The position numbers were made by a program, and so were the translations under genes. Below, piece by piece: positions 51,139-59,551 of a DNA stretch of 64,000 bases. Numbering within the stretch: the first letter of the stretch is position 1; the number at the start of each line of letters is the position of its first letter. The stretch lies in assembly GCA_035275405.1 (NCBI GenBank), contig DATEMU010000015.1, forward strand, positions 434,001 to 498,000, in the 5' to 3' direction. The notes beneath the pieces are model-generated. The model was not told where the DNA came from and did not search any database. It worked only from the letters and a program-made list of their open reading frames with translations. The stretch comes from Phycisphaerae bacterium (GTDB lineage: Bacteria; Planctomycetota; Phycisphaerae; UBA1845; UTPLA1).

Positions 51139-52345
51139 TCTCTTGCTCCACGAAAGTCCGCCCGACATTGCCCAGCCAACTGAGGCGGATGAACCCGGCT
51201 GCGTCCTGATGCGAAAAGTCGCTCTTCTCGAAGGTCGAAAGGTCTTTTCGGAAGATCGGCGCATCGGCGCGGACCTGTGCGACGTACGGCACCGGCGCGA
51301 GTTGCACGGTCACCTCGCCGTTCAGGTGCGCCATCGCGGCGGAGGCGGCGGCGTCGAGCAGCACGCGTTGATCCGAGAAATACTCGCCGCGATAGATCAT
51401 GGTCCCGTATTGCCGGCCGAGATCGCAATATTGCTCATAGACCGGCTTATTCATCGTGCAGCGGGCCAGGCCATCGGCGGCCAGGTGCAGCAACTTTGCC
51501 GCGGGGTTGATGTACACGCCTCGCGACTTCACGCCGGTGAAGCGGTTCTCGATAACCAAATCCCACGCCCAAGGGGCCGCACGGTATTGGCTATTCAGCG
51601 TCGCCAGGAGGTCTTGTAGCGCCATCTCCCTGCCGCCCAATGCGACAGGGATGCCATTTACAAACCGCACGCGAACGCTCGCCGGTCCGGCGGGCTGCTG
51701 CAAGCCTCCTGCGAAGCGATCGGCCACCGCTGCCAGCACTTCGTCGATATCCAGAGACGCCGTGGGGTCCTCCAGATCGCTGCCCTCGACGCTCAGGTGC
51801 CAGAGGTTCTCGTCCATGCTGTAGTCCTTCGTCACGGCGAAGTCGTCATAGACGCCGGCCTTCTGGAGAAAGTCGATCATGTCCCGGCGGCCGCGGAGGT
51901 CCCAGACCTTCCACGGGGCCAGCACCGGACACTCCGGCGCGAGTGAGCGATAGGCGAACTCGAAGCGAATCTGGTCATTCCCCTTGCCAGTCGCGCCGTG
52001 AACGAGCGTCGCCCCGCCCAGTTTCTTGGCCAAGCAAACCTGTTCGGCGGCGATGAATGGGCGCGCCAAAGCCGTACCGAGGCGGTAATTGCCCTCGTAA
52101 GTCGCCGCCAGGCCGATCGCCTTGGGGATGACCGTGTCGAGCATGGCCGGCTGCGCGTCGCAGATGACCGCGGACTTTGCACCGAGCCGCAGGGCCTTCT
52201 CCACGTGGCCGGTCAGGTCCTCCTGCTGGCCGACATCGACCAGGACGGCGTGGACCTCATAGCCTCGTTGTTTGAGCCAGACGACGATCGTCGTGGTGTC
52301 CAGCCCGCCGGAAAAGGCGAGCACGCAGCGCTTGTTATCTTTCAT
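51044..52345 (-). CDS. argG: Argininosuccinate synthase
   Basis: A 433-residue ArgG that joins citrulline and aspartate using ATP. The PP-loop is LAFSGGLDTTTIVVWL. GATGKGNDQIRFE and KDYSMDENLWHLSVEGSDLEDP are family features. The usual end of the protein is near DAAGFIRLSWLGNVGRTFVE; the open frame then runs about 32 residues further (QENGNAVEAGDDAASDVRRD and on) across the start of argH. The tail may be translated or mark a lost stop codon. GGAGACAAGC before the ATG supports the start, which overlaps the end of argR by 11 bp. Confidence 0.95.
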   Translation of the reverse strand: MKDNKRCVLAFSGGLDTTTIVVWLKQRGYEVHAVLVDVGQQEDLTGHVEKALRLGAKSAVICDAQPAMLDTVIPKAIGLAATYEGNYRLGTALARPFIAAEQVCLAKKLGGATLVHGATGKGNDQIRFEFAYRSLAPECPVLAPWKVWDLRGRRDMIDFLQKAGVYDDFAVTKDYSMDENLWHLSVEGSDLEDPTASLDIDEVLAAVADRFAGGLQQPAGPASVRVRFVNGIPVALGGREMALQDLLATLNSQYRAAPWAWDLVIENRFTGVKSRGVYINPAAKLLHLAADGLARCTMNKPVYEQYCDLGRQYGTMIYRGEYFSDQRVLLDAAASAAMAHLNGEVTVQLAPVPYVAQVRADAPIFRKDLSTFEKSDFSHQDAAGFIRLSWLGNVGRTFVEQENGNAVEAGDDAASDVRRDEPVSGRRLVPASV

Positions 52346-52784
52346 GCTTGTCTCCGAACCACTGTTCCAACCGCCGCAGGGCTACGACCTGCGTGCGGCG
52401 GCTTTTGGTCAATACGAGGACCGTGTCGTCGCCGGCCAACGTGGCGGCGATCGCCGGCTCCTCTTTCTCATCGATCGCGACGGCGACCGGCTGGGCCTGC
52501 CCCGTCGTGGTCCGCACGATGATCTGGTGCGGACCGCACGTCGTGAAACTCTCGACGACGGCGGAGTAATCAATCTCTCCCTCGTCCGCCGGTTTGGCCT
52601 GCTCGATCACGTAACGACCGGCGGATTTACGAATACCCAATTCGATCAGGTCGCGGCTGAGCGTCGATTGATCGACGGCCAGTCCCTCGCGGCGGAGGAC
52701 CCGGCGGATGTCGTCCTGCGTGCCGACCTCGCCCTGCCGGACGAGTCGGCGGATGAGTTCCCATCTCTCGGCCTTGGCGACCAT
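52335..52784 (-). CDS. argR: Arginine repressor
   Basis: The 149-residue ArgR is the arginine-binding hexameric repressor of arginine genes. The N-terminal winged helix shows GTQDDIRRVLRREGLAVDQS followed by TLSRDLIELGI, the DNA-recognition helix. The C-terminal domain has TTGQAQPVAVAIDEKEEPAI and GDDTVLVL, with the Asp residues that bind arginine. As first gene of the arg/pro operon, directly behind a likely operator, it is expected to repress itself and the four enzymes. No ribosome site precedes the ATG; translation may be leaderless. Confidence 0.93.
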   Translation of the reverse strand: MVAKAERWELIRRLVRQGEVGTQDDIRRVLRREGLAVDQSTLSRDLIELGIRKSAGRYVIEQAKPADEGEIDYSAVVESFTTCGPHQIIVRTTTGQAQPVAVAIDEKEEPAIAATLAGDDTVLVLTKSRRTQVVALRRLEQWFGDKHER

Positions 52785-52785
52785 G

Positions 52786-52819
52786 TATTCATTATTGCAT
52801 AGTATGCACAGTTATGCAA
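52786..52819 (-). promoter_or_regulatory. Predicted ArgR operator at the head of the arg-pro operon
   Basis: Read on the operon strand there are four half-site-like words: TTGCATAA, TGCATA, TATGCAA and ATGAATA. The last equals the ARG-box half-site core known from other bacteria. Adjacent words form near-palindromes (TGCATA-G-TATGCA, 52796-52808). The block ends one base before the argR ATG, an ideal place for autorepression. Prediction from sequence only. Confidence 0.6.
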
Positions 52820-52944
52820 CATAATTCTGGGGGAAATTTATAGCCGGGTGGCGCGGTCTGACCGCGAAGCGGGCAGGCCGTGTTGAACATAGGCGCCCAC
52901 GGCCTCGCTGCTGCGAGACCGTGCCACACGGACCATTGATGTGA

Positions 52945-53850
52945 CTAGGGAGCCGACGGACCGAGGCGGCCGGGGCCCCGCTGGTCGTTCATAGCCTCGA
53001 GGACCTTGATGAGGGCGTGGGTGCCGTTGCGGCCGCCGCCCATCTCCGCCAGTTTCGTGTAAAGCTCGCGGGCCAGCGACAGGCCGGGTAGCTGGAGCTT
53101 CATCCGGTCCGCTTCCTCTAGGGCAATCTTCATGTCCTTCAGGAAGTGTTCCACATAAAAGCCGGGCGCCAGATCGCCTTTCAGCATCCGCGGGACGTAA
53201 TTTGTCAGGCTCCACGAACCCGCCGCCCCTCCGCTGACACTCTCCAAGACCCGTTGCGGATCGAGTCCGGCAGCACGGGCATAGACCAACCCCTCGCAGA
53301 TACCCACCATCCCGGCGGCGATCAGGATTTGGTTGACCATTTTCGTGTGCTGGCCGGTTCCGGGGCCGCCCTGGAGCACGATGGTCTTCCCCATCTTCTC
53401 GAAAAGGGGCTTGCCGCGCTCAAAGGCCTGAGGACTCCCTCCGACCATGAAAGACAACGTGGCATTCCGTGCCCCGATATCGCCCCCGCTGACCGGCGCA
53501 TCAAGACTTTCGATGCCCCTGGCACTGGCCGCCGCGGAGATATCGACGGCCAGGGATGGACTGCTCGTGGTGCAATCGACAAGCCATCCGCCCTCTCCCA
53601 TCCCGCTGAGTGCCCCATCCGCACCCAGGACCACGTCGCGAACATCTTTCGGATAACCCAACATGGTGAAGACGCATTCGCACTGGCGGGCTACCTCGCC
53701 CGGTGATCCTGCCCAATGGGCGCCGCGCTCCAGGAGCGACTCGGCCTTCGACCGGCTGCGATTGAACACGACCAGCTCATGACCCGCCGAAAGAAGATGT
53801 CCGGCCATCGACCGGCCCATGACTCCTGTACCAATCCATCCGATCTTCAT
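52945..53850 (-). CDS. NAD(P)-dependent beta-hydroxyacid dehydrogenase (3-hydroxyisobutyrate dehydrogenase family)
   Basis: A 301-residue oxidoreductase. N-terminal Rossmann motif IGWIGTGVMGRSMAGHLL; substrate-binding DAPVSGGDIGARNATL; catalytic Lys in GTGQHTKMVNQ; and KDMKIALEEADRM near the end. All are diagnostic of the beta-HAD family, which includes 3-hydroxyisobutyrate, tartronate semialdehyde and succinic semialdehyde/glyoxylate reductases. Residues after NAD-binding do not settle the substrate. GGGATGAGGA lies directly before the ATG. It is divergent from the small gene at 53952 and has no pathway neighbour. Confidence 0.9.
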   Translation of the reverse strand: MKIGWIGTGVMGRSMAGHLLSAGHELVVFNRSRSKAESLLERGAHWAGSPGEVARQCECVFTMLGYPKDVRDVVLGADGALSGMGEGGWLVDCTTSSPSLAVDISAAASARGIESLDAPVSGGDIGARNATLSFMVGGSPQAFERGKPLFEKMGKTIVLQGGPGTGQHTKMVNQILIAAGMVGICEGLVYARAAGLDPQRVLESVSGGAAGSWSLTNYVPRMLKGDLAPGFYVEHFLKDMKIALEEADRMKLQLPGLSLARELYTKLAEMGGGRNGTHALIKVLEAMNDQRGPGRLGPSAP

Positions 53851-53951
53851 TCCTCATCCCTTTCCGATCGCGAAAACCCGCGGATGGCATGATAGAATAG
53901 GACGTTCGGCCGGCAAAACTACATACTTCCTCTTTGGGAAAGGTCTCCGCA

Positions 53952-54152
53952 ATGGATGCCGCACATGCCTATGGCCTGAGAATGCCCGTGGTTGAGATCG
54001 GCTACGCACCCTTGCCCGTCGTGCGCCAAGCACTTCCATGGCGGGACGCCTCCGTTGTCGCTGGAATCAAATCGATCGTTGTCGGCGCTACATTGCTTCC
54101 GCCCACCTTTGGGGCCATTGTGGTGGCCGTCCTGCTCTTTGCCGCCCATTAG
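53952..54152 (+). CDS. Small membrane protein, hypothetical
   Basis: A 66-residue open frame preceded by GGGAAAGG (about ten bases upstream of the ATG) and by a TAGAAT-like hexamer near 53891. It has a polar start, then a C-terminal hydrophobic stretch long enough for a membrane helix (SIVVGATLLPPTFGAIVVAV). It overlaps the stop of the convergent glycosyltransferase gene. The only support is the ribosome site, the plausible helix and the otherwise empty gap. Confidence 0.4.
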   Translation: MDAAHAYGLRMPVVEIGYAPLPVVRQALPWRDASVVAGIKSIVVGATLLPPTFGAIVVAVLLFAAH

Positions 54153-55378
54153 CCCGTCCTTGCAGCCCGGGTAACCTCCTCGAAAACGTCCGCCAACTCA
54201 CGGGCAATGGCCTCGCGATCGTACTTCTGCCGGGCGATTTCCCTCGCGCGCCGGCCAACGGCCGCGCGCACCTCGGGATGGTCCGCGTAATATCGAATCT
54301 TCGCGGCGAGATCGTCCGCCGAACCGGGCGTACTCACCACTCCGCTGCCGTCCGCCACCACCATCTCCGCCGTCGTCCCGGCGAAATTCACGATCGTCGG
54401 CAGACCGGCAAACATGTAGTCGAAGATCTTGTTGGGCGTCACCCAGCGTGGTCGGGAGATCTGCTTGAGGATCATCAGGCCGATGTGACAACCGGTGAGG
54501 ATCGCGGGAAGCCGCAGCTTGGGCACCGGCGGAAGGAATCGGACGTTGGTCAGGTTGCGTTGGGCCGCCGAGGCCATAAGCCCATCGCGCATCATGCCCG
54601 TGCCGATCATGACAAGGACAATATCCGTCCGATCGCGAAGCCGGTCTGCAGCGTCAAGGATTTGGTCGAGGCCGTTGGCATCGCCGTGAGCCCCGGTGTA
54701 GACGGCGACAATCTTTCCATCCAGGCCGTTCTCGCGGAGGTAGGTCGAATCCGGCGCGACGTCCCTGAAGAGAGACCCATCGGCCCCCAGAACAATCGTT
54801 TTCAATCGGGAGGGATCGAAGCCCCGCTCCAAGAGACGATCGTGAAAACCCTTGGAGACTAGGAGGATCTTTCGGGCCCTTGCGTAACAAAACGTTTCGA
54901 GGCATTCCCAGAATCGATAGGCGAGACCTTTTTTCATCCGCCCCGCCGCGAGGAGGTCCTCCGGCCAAAGATCGCGCACCTCAAACACGTACGGAATCCC
55001 TTTCATCGCTGAGCCGATTCGTGCGGGGATGCCCACGGTCGGCGGGGTGCTCGTCGCAAAGATCAGATCGGCGTTCTTCGTGCGCAGGCAGACCCATGTG
55101 GCCAGGATGGCAAATTTCGCCCAGGCCCACATCCGCCAGTGCACCCGCAGCTTGTTGCTGTAGTACGAATTGCATGTCACCACGCGGATGCCGTCGATGT
55201 CGTGCTCGGCAAAAAGCCGCCACCAGGGGAGCCTTGCTAACCCCGATTGCTCGTGCAGACCGGTGATCATCGTCACTCTATGGCCCCACTGCGCGAGGTA
55301 CCTGCTCACGTCGTAGCTGCGCGTCGCGCTGGTGCCCTCATTGGTGACGAAGTACTCGTGGATATAGATGAGGTTCAT
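54149..55378 (-). CDS. GT4-family glycosyltransferase (WbuB-like)
   Basis: A 409-residue GT-B enzyme. It begins MNLIYIHEYFVTNEGTSATR, as in WbuB-type L-fucosamine or related transferases of O-antigen and capsule clusters. The N-terminal domain shows HRVTMITG and YVFEVRDLWPEDLLAAG; the C-terminal nucleotide-sugar domain has LVSKGFHDRLLERG, VYTGAHGDANGLDQILDAA and DYMFAGLPTIVNFAGTTAEM. It is divergent from psd, so their 5' ends share the 116-bp gap. No other polysaccharide gene adjoins. The sugar is unknown. Confidence 0.9.
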   Translation of the reverse strand: MNLIYIHEYFVTNEGTSATRSYDVSRYLAQWGHRVTMITGLHEQSGLARLPWWRLFAEHDIDGIRVVTCNSYYSNKLRVHWRMWAWAKFAILATWVCLRTKNADLIFATSTPPTVGIPARIGSAMKGIPYVFEVRDLWPEDLLAAGRMKKGLAYRFWECLETFCYARARKILLVSKGFHDRLLERGFDPSRLKTIVLGADGSLFRDVAPDSTYLRENGLDGKIVAVYTGAHGDANGLDQILDAADRLRDRTDIVLVMIGTGMMRDGLMASAAQRNLTNVRFLPPVPKLRLPAILTGCHIGLMILKQISRPRWVTPNKIFDYMFAGLPTIVNFAGTTAEMVVADGSGVVSTPGSADDLAAKIRYYADHPEVRAAVGRRAREIARQKYDREAIARELADVFEEVTRAARTG

Positions 55379-55494
55379 GCGCGTCCGCAATGTAGGGCAG
55401 AAGGGATGGTCAATCAACCAGCCCCACGCGCGGTTCAACCGAGATTTCTCCGCGGTCCTTTGCGCGTATAATGCGTCGCCAGGAAAGGACACCC

Positions 55495-56214
55495 ATGCCC
55501 ATTGCCCGTGAAGGTCTCCGCGAGATACTGATTGCCACGGTGCTCTTCCTGGCATTGAGCGCGGCCGCGGCGATTCCCGCCCTACTTATTTCGCCGTGGT
55601 ACTGGATCGCCCTCTTTCCGCTTTTCGATCTGTGGGTGTTTACGCTTCTGTTTTTTCGCGATCCCCGGCGAAAAATCCCCGACGATCCCGGCGTGCTGGT
55701 CGCTCCGGCGGATGGCAAGGTGACCGAGATCACGCGGCTGACGCGCTGCGAGGGTTTTCCCGGGCCGGCGCTGCGGATCGGCATCTTCCTTTCCGTCTTC
55801 GACGTGCACATCAATCGCGTGCCCTGCGCGGGGCGCGTCGTGCGCACCGAATATCATCCCGGCGCGTTCCTGGACGCCCGGCACCCTGAGTGCGGCGTGC
55901 GCAATGAAGCCAATACGATCGTGATCGATCCCCAGGATGACCTCGGCGGACCCGTCGTGGTGCGGCAAATCGCGGGACTGATTGCGCGGCGGATTATCTG
56001 TAACATCAAGGCAGGAGACCGCGTCGAGCGCGGTCAGCGCCTGGGGCTGATCAAATTTGGTTCGCGCACCGAACTGATCGTACCCGCGGACTGCGGCCTG
56101 GAGCCGGCGGTCACGCTGAATGACCATGTCACGGGCGGACAAACTATAATGCTGCGACGTGGAGCCGAAGGCCGGGCGGCCCGGAAGTCGGCTGCCACGG
56201 CGGCGCGCGGCTAG
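55495..56214 (+). CDS. psd: Phosphatidylserine decarboxylase, short type
   Basis: A 239-residue Psd that makes phosphatidylethanolamine. Two membrane segments near the start (IATVLFLALSAAAAIPALLI and ALFPLFDLWVFTLLFF) are followed by VAPADGKVTEI, FLSVFDVHINRVPCAGRV and KFGSRTELIVPADC. The GS in this last motif is the self-cleavage site that yields the pyruvoyl prosthetic group. AGGAAAGGA upstream of the ATG at 55495 supports the start. pssA follows 23 bp later, giving a complete two-step PS/PE pathway. Confidence 0.94.
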   Translation: MPIAREGLREILIATVLFLALSAAAAIPALLISPWYWIALFPLFDLWVFTLLFFRDPRRKIPDDPGVLVAPADGKVTEITRLTRCEGFPGPALRIGIFLSVFDVHINRVPCAGRVVRTEYHPGAFLDARHPECGVRNEANTIVIDPQDDLGGPVVVRQIAGLIARRIICNIKAGDRVERGQRLGLIKFGSRTELIVPADCGLEPAVTLNDHVTGGQTIMLRRGAEGRAARKSAATAARG

Positions 56215-56237
56215 AATCCGTGCAAGTTGGTGACGCT

Positions 56238-57224
56238 ATGAAGATCGCCTCGCGAATCGATTCTTCCCAACGTCGTGCGCGGCGGCGCGAGCGCGTGCTC
56301 AAGACGGTCGCGGTGCTGCCCTCGTTGGCCACGCTGGGTAACCTCGTCTGTGGATTGGGAGCGATTTACCTCTGCATGCTCAGCATCCAGGCGCAGGGCG
56401 AAGATTTGGCGCGCGCCACACTCAGCGGAACGCGGATCAGCAATCTCTTTCCGACGTTTCTAGCCATCGCCGCATACCTGCTGGTAGCGGCCATGGCCTT
56501 TGACGGAATCGACGGCCGGCTGGCACGCTTTACCCGAAAGACCAGCGAATTCGGGGCCCAGCTTGATTCCATGGCCGACATCGTCAGCTTCGGCGTCGCG
56601 CCGGCCATTCTCGTCCTGTGCATCGCCCACCCCGACGATGTTCGGGCGCTTTCCGGAATTGACCGCGTCTATTGGCGGGCCGAGTGGGTCATGGCGGCGA
56701 CTTATGTCTGCTGCGCCGCGCTGCGTCTGGCCCGCTTTAATGTCGAGAATGTTGAAGATGAATCCGCGCACCTTGGATTCCGCGGACTTCCTACTCCCGG
56801 CGCGGCCGGCGCCGTCGTGGGGCTGGTCATTTTGCATCAGGACTTGCTCAAGGACCTCGCCCCGACGTGGACGCTGCGCCTCGTTGCCGCGCTGCTGCCG
56901 CCGTTTGCCATGGTGCTGGGTCTTTTTATGGTCAGCCGGATGCGCTACGTTCATCTTTTCAACACCATCCTCCGCGGTCGCCGATCGTTCCGCCAGGTGG
57001 TGGGCATTCTCATCATCCTGCTGGTGGGTCTCGTGGTGCAATTCCAGTTGACCATCGCCATCGCGACGGCGGCGTACGCGCTGACGGGCCCGGTCGCAGC
57101 GGCTTTCCGACGACTAAGACCAAAACTGGAAGCCCCCGCCCCGGCGGTGGCGGAGCATTCGCGGCCCCGCATCCTCCACTCCGACGAGGAGCAGACTGGA
57201 CCCTCCCTGCGCGCTAATCCTTGA
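56238..57224 (+). CDS. pssA: CDP-diacylglycerol-serine O-phosphatidyltransferase
   Basis: A membrane protein of about 328 residues of the CDP-alcohol phosphotransferase class. The signature D-G-x2-A-R-x8-G-x3-D-x3-D is present as DGIDGRLARFTRKTSEFGAQ, continuing LDSMADIVSFG. LPSLATLGNLVCGLGAIYLC at the start is typical of type II PssA. Its product feeds the preceding Psd. The C-terminal 40 residues are Pro/Ala-rich. A GTG at 56220 is an alternative start; neither has a strong ribosome site. Its 3' end overlaps the convergent gene by 11 bp. Confidence 0.94.
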   Translation: MKIASRIDSSQRRARRRERVLKTVAVLPSLATLGNLVCGLGAIYLCMLSIQAQGEDLARATLSGTRISNLFPTFLAIAAYLLVAAMAFDGIDGRLARFTRKTSEFGAQLDSMADIVSFGVAPAILVLCIAHPDDVRALSGIDRVYWRAEWVMAATYVCCAALRLARFNVENVEDESAHLGFRGLPTPGAAGAVVGLVILHQDLLKDLAPTWTLRLVAALLPPFAMVLGLFMVSRMRYVHLFNTILRGRRSFRQVVGILIILLVGLVVQFQLTIAIATAAYALTGPVAAAFRRLRPKLEAPAPAVAEHSRPRILHSDEEQTGPSLRANP

Positions 57225-58944
57225 TTGGCGCGGCCGGCTGCGACGACGGCGGGATTTCGCCGCGAAATCGCCGAAGGTACTCGATCATCTTGTCCGCCTC
57301 GATGAAGCCCAATTCGCGGGCCTTCAACGTGTGCTGCATCGCCAGTTCATCCTTACGCAATCCGGCGTACGCCTGGCCGAGCACCGCGTGGACCCGCGCC
57401 AGGTCCCGGCCGGTCAAGGGTGGATTCGCCCCCAGGGCTCGCTCGGCGGCCACGACGGCATCCTCGAAGCGCTCGGCATTGCATAACAAGACCGCGAAGT
57501 TGCTGTACGCGAAAGCAAATTCGGGATCGCGGTCGATGGCCCGGCTCAAATAGAACGACGCATCGCCGTACCGACCCTGGCGCATCAGCGCCTCGCCGAG
57601 GTTGCAATGGGCGACGGCGCCATCGGGTTCGACCTCCAGCGCCCGCGACCAGAGGTTAGTGGAGTTCTTCCATATGCGGGACTGGCTTCGCGATGCCCAC
57701 GTCAGTCCGCCGCCCGCCAATAGCGCAAGGAACAATACGGCCGGCGCCATCCCGGCCCGACGAAGCCCTTCGCGCCGGGCGGTAACGGATAAGAGCCCCG
57801 CGAGAAGCGCGGTCCACGGCATCATCGCCAGATAGCTGTAGCGATCCGCCGCCAATTGCTGGCTGATCTGAATTAGTCCCAGGTTCGGAAGAAGAATGAC
57901 TACGTACGCCACCCACGCGACAAGAAGTCCCGGCCAACGCCGCCTCATCAACAGCGCCAGGACTGTCACAGCGACGACGAGGCCCGCCATGAGCGCAAAG
58001 CGACCGTGCGCCAGGCTCAGATTCTTTGGAAGGCTGTAATAGGGTGAAAGATCACCCGGCACGATCGTCTTGACCAGGTAGAAGATCAGCCCGTAGGCCG
58101 CATGCGCCAGCCGGGCGTCGGCGCTGAACTCCGACAACGGGGCACGGGACGCACCGGCATCCTTCGCCGCGATGGCCCAAATACAAACCGGAACGGCAAG
58201 GATGATGAACGGAACCTTGTCCATGAGAAGTCCCGCGCCGCGCCGGCGAAGCGGGTAGAAGTCCAGAATGAACAGCACGATCGGCAACGTGATCGCAACC
58301 GCCTTGAAAAGTACGGCGATGGCAAAAAACAGAATAGTGCCGAAGAGCCAACGCCCCCGGCCGTGCGTTCGCGTGGGCGACCGGTATTCCAGGTAGGACA
58401 GGATCGCAAGCAAATAGAAGAACGCGGCCGGCAAGTAGGGCTGCGCGGATATCCACGCGACCGCCTCGACACGCAGCGGATGAACGGCGAACAGCAGCGT
58501 CGCCGCGAGTGCGAAGACCCGATTCCAACCCGCACTGCGCTGTGCGGACGGCAACTGCGACAACGTCAGAATCCTCGCAATGACCACATAAAGGATCATG
58601 CAATTCAAGGCGTGCAGCGCGAGACTCACGACGTGATAGGTCCGCGCCGTCAATCCGGCCCAGCACCATTGTGCGCCGAAGAGCATCCACGAAAGCGGCT
58701 GCCAGACCCCGAGGTGATCGGTGCGCCAGGCCCAGGCCCATTGCGACGGACCCCATCCGCGAAACGCGATGTTCTCCACGAAGTTGCGATCGTCGTCCCA
58801 GTTGAGAAACTCCCCGTCGACGGCGGGGCCCATTGCGACAACGACGGCGCATGCGATGGCCACCATGATGGCTGGGGCCATCCATGGCTGTCGCCGAGGG
58901 ATCGGCATATGGGTCGTTGGGGCCGAATTGTCCGTGGTTTTCAT
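57214..58944 (-). CDS. TMTC-like GT-C membrane protein with C-terminal TPR repeats
   Basis: A 576-residue protein with 10-11 membrane helices and C-terminal tetratricopeptide repeats (about 440-545: NLGEALMRQGRYGDASFYLS, SNFAVLLCNAERFEDAVVAA). The first external loop holds FLNWDDDRNFVEN, an acidic loop like the catalytic site of GT-C mannosyltransferases, and LRVEAVAWISAQPYLPAAFF is typical of this bacterial group related to animal TMTC O-mannosyltransferases. It may glycosylate exported proteins from a polyprenyl-phosphate donor. GGGAGCGCGC before the ATG supports the start. Confidence 0.87.
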   Translation of the reverse strand: MKTTDNSAPTTHMPIPRRQPWMAPAIMVAIACAVVVAMGPAVDGEFLNWDDDRNFVENIAFRGWGPSQWAWAWRTDHLGVWQPLSWMLFGAQWCWAGLTARTYHVVSLALHALNCMILYVVIARILTLSQLPSAQRSAGWNRVFALAATLLFAVHPLRVEAVAWISAQPYLPAAFFYLLAILSYLEYRSPTRTHGRGRWLFGTILFFAIAVLFKAVAITLPIVLFILDFYPLRRRGAGLLMDKVPFIILAVPVCIWAIAAKDAGASRAPLSEFSADARLAHAAYGLIFYLVKTIVPGDLSPYYSLPKNLSLAHGRFALMAGLVVAVTVLALLMRRRWPGLLVAWVAYVVILLPNLGLIQISQQLAADRYSYLAMMPWTALLAGLLSVTARREGLRRAGMAPAVLFLALLAGGGLTWASRSQSRIWKNSTNLWSRALEVEPDGAVAHCNLGEALMRQGRYGDASFYLSRAIDRDPEFAFAYSNFAVLLCNAERFEDAVVAAERALGANPPLTGRDLARVHAVLGQAYAGLRKDELAMQHTLKARELGFIEADKMIEYLRRFRGEIPPSSQPAAPIKD

Positions 58945-59255
58945 GCGCGCTCCCTACGACGTTCATCGGCTAGCCGCCGTCTCATAATGCGATCGACGCG
59001 CCGAGTCATTCCATCGCCCGCGTTGCCGCGAGTCATCGTGTCGGCAAAACCCTCGCATCATCCCTTTCCGTCACGGTCTGCCGCCCGCCCCCGCGCTTCC
59101 GCGGTTTCCCAAGACGGCGAGTCCTTTTCTCGGTCGCTTGTTGCCCTTGCGATCCTGGCCGGCGATTTGCAGATCAGGCCCGTGACAAATAAACGCGAGC
59201 GAGGGTCCGCGTACGATTCGCGCGGGCGCACTTATTTCGCCAAGGGGGAGACACG
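58945..59255. other. Intergenic region between divergent genes
   Basis: These 311 bp should contain promoters for the TMTC-like gene (leftward) and the coiled-coil gene (rightward). I see no convincing hexamer pair, repeat or small coding frame. Confidence 0.4.
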
Positions 59256-59519
59256 ATGGACGAGACCGCATTTCAGCAAAAGCTTTCGGATCTGGTACAC
59301 GAGATCGGGAACATTCCCGTCGAGGAACGGGCCAAGCTGGAGACCGTGGCCGCGCAATCAAAGGCGCGCAACGAGAAACTCCGGGATACGGTCAACAGCC
59401 TCCAGGAGTCGATTGATTATCTGCGGTTATCGATTAAGTATCTGCTTTTCGATCTGGAAGCGACCCGCCGCGAGAACGGCTACCTTCGTAAGATGCTGGA
59501 AGAGCAATCCGGAAACTGA
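59256..59519 (+). CDS. Small coiled-coil protein
   Basis: An 87-residue, highly charged protein. From about residue 25 to 82 the heptad pattern of Leu/Ile is strong (KLRDTVNSLQESIDYLRLSI, LLFDLEATRRENGYLRKMLE), so it is very likely a coiled coil. GGGGGAG six to seven bases before the ATG is a good ribosome site, which supports its reality. It has no membrane segment and no recognised family. It is monocistronic and convergent with the transglutaminase gene. Confidence 0.75.
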   Translation: MDETAFQQKLSDLVHEIGNIPVEERAKLETVAAQSKARNEKLRDTVNSLQESIDYLRLSIKYLLFDLEATRRENGYLRKMLEEQSGN

Positions 59520-59551
59520 AGGCAGGCCCAGCAAAACATTCGCCGGTGCGG

